Of a DNA stretch of 64,000 nt, positions 45,871-57,620 are shown one piece after another. A model generated the notes under the pieces. It saw only the letters and a list, made by a program, of their open reading frames with translations. It was not told where the DNA came from and searched no databases. Every line of letters starts with the position of its first letter. Position 1 is the stretch's first letter. Position numbers and translations under genes: made by a program. The DNA comes from Papilionanthe hookeriana x Papilionanthe teres (lineage: Eukaryota; Streptophyta; Magnoliopsida; Asparagales; Orchidaceae), in contig CM040421.1 of the NCBI GenBank assembly GCA_022702705.1, positions 76,688,121 through 76,752,120 on the forward strand, given 5' to 3'.

Positions 45871-47410
45871 TTTTTCCTCCCCTCTCCCTATTTCCTCTCT
45901 CGTTCCCCATTCCTTGTTGGGGTTTCACGCGGCAGAAAGACTGCCTGGAGTTGTTCTTGCAAACTCTAGTGCACGAACCACTGTAGCAAGAGGCAGACGA
46001 GTGAAAGGGAAGCAAAATGGCATCTGAGAAGACCACAACTCAGGATTTAGGACTGACTCCAGGGTTATTTTCATAATTGTGAATCACTCTTTTACGATAT
46101 TTGAGACTTTCATTACCTTCCTCACGCTTTAGTTTTGAGTTTTGCCTCATTTTTCGTGCATTGCTCGTTTTATGCCAATTTTGTGTCAAATTTGTTGATG
46201 TGGTTTGCGAGCTCCATAAGAGTTTTAGCACATCATCAGTAAAGGGGAAAAGAGATTGGAAGTGTTAAGAAGAAGAGAGATGATATTTGGCAACTTAGGA
46301 GAAGGGTTGGTCACCGAGAAAGCTGTTTAAGGTATGTTTTGATAAATCAATGATATTTTTTGCTAAATTACCTAATGAATTAATATATTATGAATTCCTA
46401 ATTTGTTTATGATTTCAGATTGGCTACTTGAGGCAGTGAGTTAAAGGCAACCATATAGAAGATCGTCGTAGGACAGCTTCATAAATTCTTAATTTGTTTA
46501 GGATAAGGGTTCTCATGATATCCTGGTAGTGGGCCAGCTTTCTCTGTACTTTTCTTTATTGGACTGTTGCATCTCTTTAGGATCAGTGTTGTAATATTTT
46601 TGATATACATGTTTTAGTTTACCAATTTTGTTACTTCTTGAAAGCAATGTTATGATAAGAATAAGAGAATTTAATGCAAAAGTAGATCAAATTCAATATT
46701 AATTAAATATTCATTAATTAAAATCCCTTAATTTAGGTGCCTTTGATTCTTATAAAGATGGCGGGATGGGACTCCTCATTCCTATTTTGCTTCCATATTT
46801 TTTCTCGTTTAAGTTAGACAACTTTTAGGTTTTGCGATGGCGAACTTGTCAACAGTCCTTATTGATAACAACCCTTTGGTGACATTACCGATAAGGATTT
46901 TATTCACTTTGCCTTCAGAAAGTTAAAGGAACTGGATCACCCAGAAGATGAAAATAAGAAGAAAGTCATTGTGAAGAAAAGGAAGCCTATAATCTGAATG
47001 TCGGATCATGTGGGGCCGCTTAATTTGATTCAAGACACTAAGTGGAAAAGCGTTCAACAGATTGAACTGACCATTAATCTGATTTCCCAACTTTCGGCAG
47101 CACATGACCCTCTAGTTGGTTTGGCCACTCAAATGGCTTCTAGGGACCTCTCGCTACGTTCACTGGTAAGCGCTAGTGAGGTGGCAACATTGGTTATGAT
47201 ATCTGAGTGCAATTGGCTCCTGAGTAATAAGGGCTTCAGTCATTTTGTGAGATTGGATCTTCTTCTGAAGTATTTTTTATTTTACGATGATTTTTAGTAC
47301 GGATAACCTGGATTTTTAATACTCGATGATGATTTGACTCTGATTGGCATAGATGATAAGATAACTAGGGTGCCAGTGATAGTTAACTAGGTGCCGGACG
47401 AAGGAGGGTG
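45871..47410 (+). repeat. 1.54-kb tandem duplication, unit 2
   Basis: Second copy, slightly longer because of insertions such as the extra block after ACTTGTCAACAG near 46850. It carries a 99-residue open frame (46998-47297) with DPLVGLATQMASRDLSLRSL; the same wording is present but broken in unit 1. I do not recognise this frame. The conserved wording in both copies suggests former coding sequence. Confidence 0.85.
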
Positions 47411-48039
47411 AGTCTCGAGCGAAGTAGCTGAGTGACTTAAGAAGCCCACTGGATCACATGCCCATCCTCTGAACGATTTTGAGAACTCCTTTGCTTGATC
47501 GACTGGTATCCGACATGGCTAGGAATTGCGCGAGCTGTTGGCTCTTGTGGAGGTGTAGAGGATGGAAGAGGTGGTAGCGAATAATCGTTGGAAGTTGTCA
47601 GATGTCTCGGAGAGAATCCTATTGTTCGAGGCTCAAGTTGAGTTAGATTAGCTGAGTTAGTTTAGGTATAGAGAGGAGTTCTTAAATAAGAGGTTGGTTT
47701 AGTTGGGGTATGTCTCAGCTAAAAAGGCAACTGATTTTACTGTAAAATATTTTGTCTCGAACTAATTTTTGAGTCTGTATTGTATTTATAAGTGACTTTT
47801 TTGGAATATTTTTTTTTTCGTCTCGTTTTCTATGTTGATGTGATCCCGCTGTCAGATCATTATGAAAATGACTAATGAAATATTTTTTACTTGTGTGATG
47901 GTTGGATATCCTTCATTTCCCTACATATATATAAATGGTATAGGATTCTGAGCTCACACTTCCTTTGCCTTTTTCCCTTCCTTTCATTCTCCCGATTCTC
48001 TATTTGTGTTCTTTGCTCGATGGCTCCTTGTATGCTTCA
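47411..48039. other. Unclassified sequence between two repeats
   Basis: 47450-47760 reads on the + strand, across stops, as a leucine-, glutamate- and alanine-rich helical stretch (LLALVEV, MEEVVANNRWKL, ILLFEAQVELD), reminiscent of coiled-coil parts of plant retroelement proteins. No firm call is possible. Confidence 0.35.
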
Positions 48040-48430
48040 ATGTATTTTTCCTTCTGTTTAGTAAAATAATTACATGCATCATGCAAGAGTAAGTAGCACC
48101 AACATTTTTAGTGCAAAGGACATTACAATATATCAATACACTTCTCGCTTGTGATGAATGCAGATTTTTCAGTGTTGGACCGATACATCTTAATTTGATG
48201 TTGGCTAAAGAAGGCATCAAGGAAGCTCTTCACAGAATGACTGATTTCTGCATCCACAAGTTTGTCAATTCATGATAATGGGCAGCTGTTATTCAGGCAA
48301 GCAGTGTTCAGATTGATGAAGTCCACACACATCCTCAACTTGTTAGTCAATTTATGCACCATGACACTATTTGACACCCACTTCAGGTATTAAAAATCTT
48401 GAATGCACCTGAAATCCAAAAGTTTTTGGA
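48040..48430 (-). pseudogene. Tat-like Ty3/gypsy reverse-transcriptase fragment
   Basis: On the - strand, across frameshifts: ELIQE-FQKLLDFRCIQDF, WVSNSVMVHKLTNKLRMCVDF, INLNTACLNNS, IDKLVDAEISHSVKSFLDAF, QIKM, EKSAFIT and NVLCTKNVGATYSCM. These follow the order of the RT N-terminal half (WMCVDFxxLNKACP, FLDAYSGY, PFGLKNAGATYQR in the family). The YxDD motif is not reached. Confidence 0.8.
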
Positions 48431-48964
48431 ATTATTCCTGGATTAGTTCGATCAGGGTGACAAATGAAATCCTCATCTTCTGCTTCGTTGATTAGGCCAT
48501 CTGATTGACATTCAGGTGGTGGTAGGAGAAGGTATCTCTTGCAACTTGGCGGTAAACCAATCAATAACATCTTAGTTGCTCCGGAGGGTGTCGATTAGTT
48601 CATTCTTGTGATGTGTATATAAAACTACACTTAACAGAAAAAATTTTTGATTGCCACCTTAAGTCGCAGGGATCTGATTGCTAATCTCGTTGGTCTCAAG
48701 ACTCCCTTCTCGTACGTTGTCGAGCTCAAGGGGTTCTTTTCAGGCTCTACTGACTAACTGGAGATAACATGTGTGAAGCTTCTTGGGATCACCACATACA
48801 ATGATCTCCTCTTCTCCTTGAAATAATTAAGCACAGGACTAACAAAAATAACATTGTAGGTGGGCGGTGAATTGACCACTATGAAGTCTGCCATGTTAGT
48901 TTATTACTTGCCCTTTTCTCCCCAATTAACTACTAAAATGATGGTTCTTATTGCATCCTTCCTC

Positions 48965-48967
<3 letters not shown>

Positions 48968-49026
<59 letters not shown>
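48968..49026. repeat. (AT)n microsatellite
   Basis: About 58 bp of uninterrupted AT repeat between the RT and protease remnants. Confidence 0.95.
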
Positions 49027-49029
<3 letters not shown>

Positions 49030-49215
49030 GAGTGGCTCAACCGCAACTATTAGTCTTTCACTTATGAGACCCATCTTGTCAAACATCAACTCGAACATGT
49101 TGTTTATAAAGCTACGAGTGTTGATGAGGGTGTTATCAATCTGATAGTTGTCAGTCAGTGCGGTCATGATGATAGCATCGTTGTAAGGATTACCCTTAGG
49201 GGAAATTATTTGTTC
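49030..49215 (-). pseudogene. Tat-like protease remnant
   Basis: On the - strand: NPYNDAIIMTALTDNYQID, then LINTRSFINNMFELMFDKMGL. This matches the retroviral-type aspartic protease flap and active site region of Tat-like elements (LVDTGSSVN in the family). The catalytic Asp-Thr-Gly has become Asn-Thr-Arg, so it is dead. Confidence 0.72.
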
Positions 49216-49449
49216 ATGGCTTCTTTAAAAGGATGTGAACCACGTCTGGGGGTGAGCGTGGCTGCACATAGTTCTTCTAAACGAAGCATATTCAATCTGG
49301 CTTGGAGAGATGAGTCTCTATCTCCTTTAATGCTGACGAGAACTATATTAGCAATATGAATTTTGTGGACTAGAATTGGTTAGCTCGATATTTCTTCTAT
49401 CGAGGCTTTCCATTGCAACTGGGTCATTGCTTATAGTGCCACAATTTCC

Positions 49450-50370
49450 TTCAATTTCTCCAATTTATTAACTGCTCAATTAAACTCCAGAGGTTTCGGC
49501 AGTCCTCCTTGCCATGATTGTGGTCACGATGATACACACATTATCTATTAGAATCTGAAGGTAAGCTCAAACCATCATTAAATGCACTCTCTTAAAACAA
49601 TATTTATTTTTGATGACCTCTACTATCTTGGCCATTAAAACACTTAATGGAGTTGGTTTGGGTGTTTCATGGTTGGGTAGTTGACGCTCATCATATCGAG
49701 TCAGACGCTCGTCAAGATATTAGCCTTGATTCTCTTGTTGGTGTGTTTTATTGTTCTCCCTATGACCTTGGGGCGGCCTAACATCTTTGTAGTGAGGACA
49801 TGAGAAAGGACTTGAATTTTTTCTCGATTTCCACTCTTCGTCTTAGGCAGTTCATTATTGTGGGTGATAGGCAGATGATTCTACTTTGGAAGAGATGGAG
49901 TTGGAGTTATAATCCTTAACCAATATGTGGTGGTTGACCAGCTTCAAAATCTTAGCAAGCATTTTTGGTCGTTGCAGGCCCAATGAATATCAAATGGGTC
50001 CTTTCTGTAGCCCTTGAGCTAGGACGACATGGTTGACTGTGGGTTCCAGGTCTCGTACTTCCAACATGTCCTTGTTGAATCAAATGAATAATGAGTTTGG
50101 ACTCTGTTGATGGAGTTGTAGAATAACTTGTAAATTTTTCTGAGGCTTTTGGGCACTAACAATTTGTTCCATGAATATCCACTTAAAATTGGTGAATGAT
50201 GCGATTACTCTTAGTGGTAATCCGTTGAACCACCTGAGGGCTGACTTCCTCAGTGTGGTAAAGAAAAAACGACATTTCAGTGCATTGGTGATTCATAGCA
50301 AAAACACAGTTGACTCAAACATGGTTATATGGTCGGTTAGATTGGTCCACCGTTTGTAGGAATCCAATAT
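49450..50370 (-). pseudogene. Tat-like gag remnant
   Basis: On the - strand, 49940-50370 reads FESTVFLL, ITNALKCRFFFTTLRKSALRWF, NGLPLRVIASFTNF and DMLEVRDLEPTVNHVVLAQGL, the retrotransposon gag order. 49470-49560 reads CVYHRDHNHGKEDCRNLWSLI, the zinc-binding segment. Several stops are present. Orientation and order fit with the protease and RT remnants to the left, giving one - strand element. Confidence 0.75.
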
Positions 50371-50769
50371 TGGGATCTTAAATTATTATGGGGCATCAGC
50401 TTTAGAGATTTGCAAAGAAAACACATTCTCGGGCTGTCGAAGCACTTCAGTATGCCCGAACTCATGTCGATTAATCTATGCTGACCTGACACTATCAACT
50501 TACTGGGAGTTACCTTTTCTCTCCAAGGCTAGAGAGACTCTTCTGCCATTTGGTGCCGGCCCTTCATACCAAGGCAATTGATCTCTCTCCTGAGTTATTG
50601 CGTCTTGGATGACGTCCAACTCCTAATGCTTCATATATTGAATCCGCTGGGCTATGAATTCTCTGGTGCAGTCCATGTTGTTGATGTCATTGTTGTGGGG
50701 CTCTTCTCCTTAAGATACTCATATTCTCATTTGTGATGTGAACCAAGTTCATTGTCAATAAATCACAAC

Positions 50770-50773
<4 letters not shown>

Positions 50774-50827
<54 letters not shown>
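50774..50827. repeat. (GA)n microsatellite
   Basis: About 54 bp of GA repeat at the likely 5' end of the Tat-like element. Confidence 0.95.
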
Positions 50828-50829
<2 letters not shown>

Positions 50830-51934
50830 AGCAATCACATTTTATTAATAAAACGATTCTCTTATTTATAGAAGAGAGAGTACAGTAATGATATTACATT
50901 TTTGCCCCTACCTTAAAGGGGTTCGTACTAGAGCATTTCTAGCTTTTTATATGTATGGGCTTATCATCTAACTACTTTCTGGGTTGATTGGCTAAGCTTG
51001 GTTAGCTTCGAGTCAACGACATCAGCTCAGTCAGCTGAGTTGGGTCGGTACGGGTGACCGTCTGATATGGTCTAGCTGTCATTCCTTGATCTTTGATGAG
51101 AAAACTCTGAGACGTTCCAGGGAAGGTTGGAGATATTGTGGAATTGGATCTTCCATTGGATCAGTTCAAATGGAGGGCTGACTATTTCATCGGGTCGACT
51201 TTCCTGTAGTAGTTGGCTTAGATGCTCCTTGATCTCGTTTCAAGCTGATTGGTCCGTGCTCGGATCATCCAGTCTCTTGCTTGTTCTCCTGGTAGCCCAA
51301 TTGATTTTGGCTTTGTTGGTTTGACTCTTATGGCTTTGCTCGGTTGTTCAAGTGGGTCTCATGATCTCCTAGTAGTGGGTCAGCTTTCACTGTACTCTAT
51401 TTTTTCTGGATCGTTGTATCACTATAAGGCCAGCGCTGATGCATTATAAGATGTACAACATACCAGAAGTCTGTATAATATGTTAGAATCATTTTGCTTA
51501 ACAGTGATATTCCTTGTACATATTGAAACAGCTTTGAACAACAATCCCTAGTATTTAATAAAATATTCTACCATATAATATGGTGATTTTCTGCTCTCTT
51601 GTCATTCCCTAATCTTTAATAGTTTATATATTACAGATTTTATCAACCTCGAATTTTTGTTTCAATTGTTAACTAAATATTTTTGTTGATTATAAAAATT
51701 CTGTTTTATCAAATGGGGTTGGTCTATATTTATTATTACTTGTTCGGCATTGTGCGCTAATAAGAAGCCGTTATTGGAAGTTGAAAGCCATGAAAGTTTT
51801 GCAATTTGGTCCCTTATAAAGTGGTTAGAAATAAGTCCACCAATAGTTTTATTTTTTTCGCTCTTTTTAATATGCGAGCTTCTATCGTATAGATTAATTC
51901 TTTCCTCTTATTGAAAAATAAAAAGGAATATTTA
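50828..51934. other. Possible LTR remnant and intergenic DNA
   Basis: About 50860-51460 lies where the 5' LTR of the - strand Tat-like element should be, but LTR ends are not clear. A segment at about 51350-51445 (ATGATCTCCTAGTAGTGGG, CAGCTTTCACTGTACTCT, GGATCGTTGTATC) matches both units of the 1.45-kb duplication (near 45013 and 46513), linking the two regions. The rest is AT-rich. Confidence 0.45.
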
Positions 51935-52154
51935 CTACATACCACTCAATTCTTATGTATTTAGATATCTAACACCTAAACTTTAATCTTTACGATTATG
52001 TCACCTCTATTCATGAAAATTATATTTCACTTTTTAGAAATTAAAATAGTGACATTTTTTTATATGATATGAAAGATTTGGGTTGGATGAACGTAAAAAT
52101 TAAAATATGTTATATATATAAATACATATTAGGTAGTATGTATGTACATGCCCC
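51935..52154. mobile_element. Foldback MITE, copy 2
   Basis: Left arm TACTACATACCACTCAATTC, TTATGTATTTAGATATCTAA and CACCTAAACTTTAAT. The right arm, reverse complemented, has TACATACATACTACCTAAT, ATGTATTTATA and AACATATTTTAA. This is the same design and wording as 933-1177. Confidence 0.6.
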
Positions 52155-52345
52155 AAAAAAATCATCTTCTTAATTTTAAAATTCTAATTTATTATTTTCT
52201 GAGAAATATAATAAGGTTCAAACATCATTAGTTAGTCAATGTAGAATACCTTAGATAAAATGATTGAAAGCATAGTTTTACATTTTTTTCAAAAAAAAAT
52301 CTGTTAAAAAAGAGTGCATTAAATGTAATTTGGGCTCTTATAAAG

Positions 52346-52610
52346 GGGAAATATTTGAGTATGTAATAAGCACGAAGAATTGTGTGCGTATGAAGGTTAT
52401 TGAGAGGGTATTCTAAGGTTATGACCGTGTTATTGGGCTTCCAGTAACCAAAACAGAACCGTGGAACTTATTTGTGGTTATTGGGGGGTTATTGTGAGGT
52501 TATTGGGGGCATTCAGCTCAATAACACGGACATAACCCTCTCATAACCTCTGAATAACCTTCATACGTACGTAATTCTGTGTGCGTATTACATACGCAAA
52601 TATTTCTCCC
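52346..52610. mobile_element. 265-bp foldback MITE with TATAAAG duplication
   Basis: Terminal arms of about 100 bp are inverted copies: GGGAAATATTTGAGTATGTA on the left, and GGGAGAAATATTTGCGTATG on the right read in reverse complement. The matches continue through TATGAAGGTTATT and GTGTTATTG. Flanked by TATAAAG at 52339-52345 and 52611-52617. The duplication is 7 bp, or 8 with one mismatch, which would suit hAT-type insertion. No coding capacity. Confidence 0.85.
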
Positions 52611-52617
52611 TATAAAG

Positions 52618-53590
52618 ATGATATTTAAACGTGCAGTCAATTTTTGGTTACTAACATCTGTTATCTTAAGAAAATGGCAAAGCATTGTGGAGCTGATAAA
52701 AGTGATGAATTTTAGATAACTCCATCCATTATCTATATATTAGTGACAATTTTATAATGTATTAACTACATTATTATGGTGGGAAAGTGGCCATCATAAA
52801 TTTATAGGAAAGCAACTATTAGAATAAAGATACATTCTTGCTCAGAGCTTGAGATAAGTCAAAGTGATTAAATGGTGTTAACTAGGTTTATCGAGCTAGA
52901 GAGTTTGCAACGCATAATAACGTATATCCTATGTGAAATCTATAGCATCACAACTATATTCATGGGTGAGTACGGTATAGTGGTGCCCCTATTGGAGCTT
53001 CATTCCATAGAGTTATGTGATTGAGTGAATCACCTCGCTTTCTGTTCAGTGAGTGGAATAACTAGGAGTATTCGTGTATTTTAAATAAAATATTGTTATT
53101 TTGTGATATATTATCATTAATTATTGTGTTTGTTGTATGAATTTCTCAAAATAAAAGAAATAAAAAAAAATCAAAGAAAGCCAAGATAACACCTAAGCAT
53201 TATATCCAATTGCACTATGGCGTCTTCTAGAGTAGAAGATTGTCAAAAGAAATTGTGAGCACGATGTTTAGGCGTTGATCAATTGACATTATGCTCTAAA
53301 GATGACACTTCATCGCTATCTAAAAGACGATGGGATACATGAAATATAAAGAAATTATTCAGAAATCTAATAGTTTAGTGCCATGTTGTTAGTTTATGAC
53401 GCTGCTGTGCCAGAGATTGGAAAAAGTCATCAAGACAGGGTATGGCATAATGGAACCATATTTTCGTGTGTTGTAGCATTAAAAAGAACAACAAAATATA
53501 CCAAAAGATGAAGAGTTCAGTGCCTCAACACTGAAACTTAACATTACAACACTGTAAGTGTTGCCTTAGTGCAACATGATTTAGTATTGC
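52618..53590. other. Intergenic DNA
   Basis: No gene is supported. 53160-53590 has a mixed composition and could be worn retroelement sequence. Confidence 0.45.
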
Positions 53591-53818
53591 AGTGTGATAG
53601 CTTGACAGATTCAACTGTAACGCAATTTCAAAGCTAGTTGGGGGATTTACATAGGGAATTTAGAGAATTACTTGTGTGGGATACCTGTTAACTATGACAA
53701 GGGCAGTGTAAAAGCCTGACAGATTCATTTGTATATACTTTCAGAGCTAGTTGGGGGATTTATATAGGGAGTTGAGGGAGTTACTTCTATGGGATACCTA
53801 TTAACTATAACAGGGGCC
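53591..53818 (+). repeat. 114-bp tandem duplication
   Basis: Unit 1 starts AGTGTGATAGCTTGACAGATTC at 53591 and unit 2 starts AGTGTAAAAGCCTGACAGATTC at 53705. Both contain AGCTAGTTGGGGGATTTA, TATAGGGA or CATAGGGA, and GGGATACCT(A/G)TTAACTAT. The copies are moderately diverged. Confidence 0.85.
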
Positions 53819-54949
53819 TCATGGAGTGTATTGGAAACTTAAAATTAATTTGTGTGTGTCGAGAGTGGAGTTAGTGTGTGCAAGTATTAGTGAAAGAAAT
53901 ATGGGGAGCATACAGGAAAAAAGGAGTTCATGTAGAAAAAAATTAATCTTATTTGATTTATTTTCTCGAACTCTTTGTATTCTTTCTAGCAAGGTTAAAA
54001 TGCTTATATCCTATAGTTTTGTTTTCCTTAAAAAATCAATGAAATAAGTTATAAACCACTGTGTTTTTGATGAGTTCTTTTAGTTCTTGTAAATTCTTAA
54101 AATTGAATGTGTTAAATGTTAAGTGTTACTTAGTAATCTCCAAACTTTATTAAGTTTTGTATTGGCTATGTACAAGTTTTAAATATAGTGTGATGTATTG
54201 ATATTGATGAAGTCGTAGTTGTAGGAAAAATTGAAATTTATTTAGTAAAAAGATACATTTTATTTGAGAATTTTCAATATAAGAAAATGAATTATGAATG
54301 CAACCATCTCACTAATTAGTATAGACATATAACTAATTAGATATATCAAATAGGTTTTTTAATTATCCATAGAAACTAAAAAATTAAATTATTTTTCAAG
54401 ATTTTGCATAAATTAATATTAATTTAACTATTCAATTTTTAATTGAACTGTTTATATATGATTTTCCTATATTTTATTTATTGTATTACATTTCTGTTAT
54501 GTTTTTTGCAGTTATTTGTTATTTTTATTTTTTGTGATCTGATTGTTTTATCTTTACATTTTTGGTTGGAGTTTGTGCGGTATGTGTACTCTGAATTATG
54601 TCTAGTATTGTTCAATTCTATAATTAAAAAAAATTTAATAGAGAAGGGAAAAAATTCAAATCATAGGAAACTAACCTCAAGAAGTAGAGCTGCTTATACC
54701 CTTAAGAAACTATGCAACACCCTTAGTAGATAGAAGTTATCAAAGTATTAGTAGGCGAAACATTTAAGCTGATAGAATTGAACTAAAATTTGTAATAATT
54801 CAAATGGTCCAAATTTTATAATTTGGTGATTTCTCTATATAGGAGATTTGAAATTACACATAGATAATTCTTAGAGATATGAGTATGATGGAATATGGGA
54901 TGATACCATTAGACTCAAGCTAAGAGTGAAAGCGAAAATTTGGTCAAGA
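53819..54949. other. AT-rich intergenic DNA
   Basis: Nothing recognised. The open frame at 54443-54733 is AT-driven, hydrophobic and without a family. Confidence 0.45.
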
Positions 54950-55170
54950 CATTATTGTCCCGACCCGCAATTATGTAGTTATTTAGTTTCCTGGTAAAAT
55001 ACTTGACCCAATTTCTTTAGGCGGCTAGTCTGCAAATTGGATATATTTTAGAGTTAGAATTTGATTTATAATTTACACACTAGGGGATCTACGCAATATA
55101 CATATTGTTCATTTAATATAAAATTTTCTTTTAAGACTCCAGTATCGATCTCACAATGAAGATGAAACTC
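54950..55170 (-). mobile_element. Athila-like LTR end fragment, - strand
   Basis: The reverse complement carries TGAGATCGATACTGGAGTCTT, GCGTAGATCCCCTAGTGTGTA, ACTAGCCGC and ATAATTGCGGGTC. The same blocks occur in order at 63655-63850 on the + strand, just before a primer binding site. Only the 3' part of an LTR is legible here, and no primer binding site follows. Confidence 0.7.
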
Positions 55171-57099
55171 TTTTTATCGACTTAGAAAACTCAACTTAAA
55201 CTGCAAACAAAATATATAGGAAATAAAGTCGAAAGTATAATTGTAAATATAAGTAACAAATACCTACTAATTTAGTTTCAAATCTTAATTAAAATGCAAA
55301 GTGTTTCTAAGCAGTTTAACGTAGAAGAGTTCAAATTTTGTGAAGGTTTTTCCCCTTCCAATGAGATCATAATTAGTGTAGGAATCATATGTTTAATAAT
55401 TTAAATGTAGTTTGGTGACAAATATGAGCATATCCATTTTTTACAACCTTGGCTAACCTAGAGTTAAGTTCTTAAATCCATGGTTATGCTGAGTAGGTTC
55501 TAGTATGTCATTCTAGATTATCCATTTTGCAAATAAAAGCATACCCACACTTTTATATGTATGGACATATTATTTAATTCTCTAGTTCAATGTATTGTGA
55601 TTATTTATATTTTCAATTTTTACGTTAATTTATTGAACAAGTTGAATTAGTAAATTTTTGAAAAAAAATTGTAGATTATGATGGTTTAAAATTACTTTTC
55701 ATTTATTCTTACTATTATTTAAATTTATTGGGCATTTTTTTTTGTTTTTTTCTTCAAATTCTATTTAAATTTGGGTGATTTTTTCAAGTTTAATTTAATT
55801 TGTTGAATTATTTCATACAAAAAAAAAGTAACTTATATTTTTTATTGAAATATGATTTGATAATTTCAAGTATAGACAGTCAACATCAACACAGTCTTTA
55901 AAGAATCAATTTTATATAATTTCAATTTTTTTTTATTTATCTTCAATTTTATAACTACTTTGTATAATTATATATTTAATATGCTATGAAATCAATTATT
56001 TCAATTCAGTTGATTGGGATTTCCTTTGTCAAAATTATTGAAGTGCAGTGTAACAAAATTATTGAACGGAATGAGAAGTTATTTTGATAATTAATTAGCT
56101 ATTGGTTCTATTTTGATATTTATTTTTGAGTTTTAAGTTCTGATTTTATTTTTTGATGAATATGAAATATATTATTTGAATCAAGAGAGTACTTGGATTA
56201 GTGCTTAATTTATTATGATTTTTAAGAGTAATGATCATTTTTAATCTAATTAAACTCTAATTATTTATCTAAATCGTCAGAGCTAGCTCAATAGTATCCA
56301 TCCATTTCATTCTGAAACAGATGGACGAGATTTCATTTTTCTACCTCAGATTAAGAAAATCGAGACCGCCCATTTAAGGCTGCTTCAATTGAATGATCAA
56401 ACAATCAAAATTCAAATCCATTTCACTGGGAATGATCAGGAAGTGAAAATCTAACCAATCCTACGGGTCGATATCGCAAGAGTTACAGATTCCTTTCAAT
56501 AAAGACCAGAACCAGACAAAGAATAAAGAAAGACTAAGGAGTATCTTGAAACTTATTGGATCAAAGACTTCGATCGAACCATATTAAGCTCGCTAGATTT
56601 GGTACTGAGTAGGTTTGGGAGGCTTAATTTAGTGGGGAAAGTGAGGAAAATCTATGATATGGTCCGGTTTAGCTTTTCAAAATCAGTAAATGAAACCGTG
56701 GCTAGCTTAGGGCTAGGTTCGGTTTCTGTAGTCGCAAACCGTGTAGTTCTTGGGCTATTAGGACGGTTGGAGTTGAACCAATCAAGCTTGGCAAGTGTCA
56801 TAAGGTAGTTTAGAGAGGAAGGGTGCATTGATTTGGATGCTATGACTGAAATCAAACCAAGACAACTCTGGAGAACTCTTAGTTTGGCAATTTTGGTGGT
56901 TAAGAGGGATGGTGATGGGGATTAAGATGGTTCTGTGAAGAAACAAATTGTTGTTGGATGATTGTGAGGTTAAGCCAGGTTATACCTTATTTCAACTTCT
57001 TTAATATGGAAATTTTAGCGCATGTAACAGCCAACTGAATCAATAAATGGGTTGGTTTTCTATTGAGCAAAGTTGGGATGGGGTTAACTATTTTAGGTT
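55171..57099. other. AT-rich intergenic DNA
   Basis: No gene is supported. Overlapping frames on both strands at 56599-56855 are not convincing. Confidence 0.45.
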
Positions 57100-57620
57100 T
57101 CGATTTTTCTTTTCTTTAGTTTAGTTTAGGTTTAATGTTAAGGTTAGTTATATTTTAGTTTATATTTATATTTAGATTAAGTTTTAGCAACTTCATTGTT
57201 AGGTTAAGTTTGTGTTATATTTCAAGTTTTAGGATAAATTTGGGTTAGCTTTAGGTTATGTTTAGTTTAAGTTTTAGTTCCATGTTTAAGCTTAATTTAA
57301 ATTTCAAGTTTTGTTCAAGTATGTTTTTTTAGTGTCGATTTTAGTTTGAATTGAGGTTTTAAGTTTGTCATTAATTTTGTTTTTAGTTTAGGTATAGGTT
57401 TTGTTTTAGCTCAAACTTGATTTAGGTTAATATTTAATTTTTACGTTCAGTTTTAATTTAGTTTCAAATTTAGTTTGTTTGGTTCGACTTTAAATTTTAT
57501 TTACATTTTTTTAATTATGTTAATTTATTTTTGATGTGATCCTAGTTTTAAATTTAGTTTTATTTTATTTAATTTGTTCTAGTTTTAGGTGTGATATTAG
57601 CTTAATTGATTAGCATTACA
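57100..57620 (+). repeat. Degenerate TTTAGGTT-rich tract
   Basis: Irregular runs of TTTAG, GGTTTA and TTTTAGTTTA without a fixed period. The style resembles the array at 3050-3695 but is more AT-rich and unstructured. Confidence 0.55.

Noticed and set aside
54443..54733. 96-codon hydrophobic open frame
   Set aside because: AT-driven codon content and no family; the Phe/Leu/Ile richness follows from T-rich DNA.
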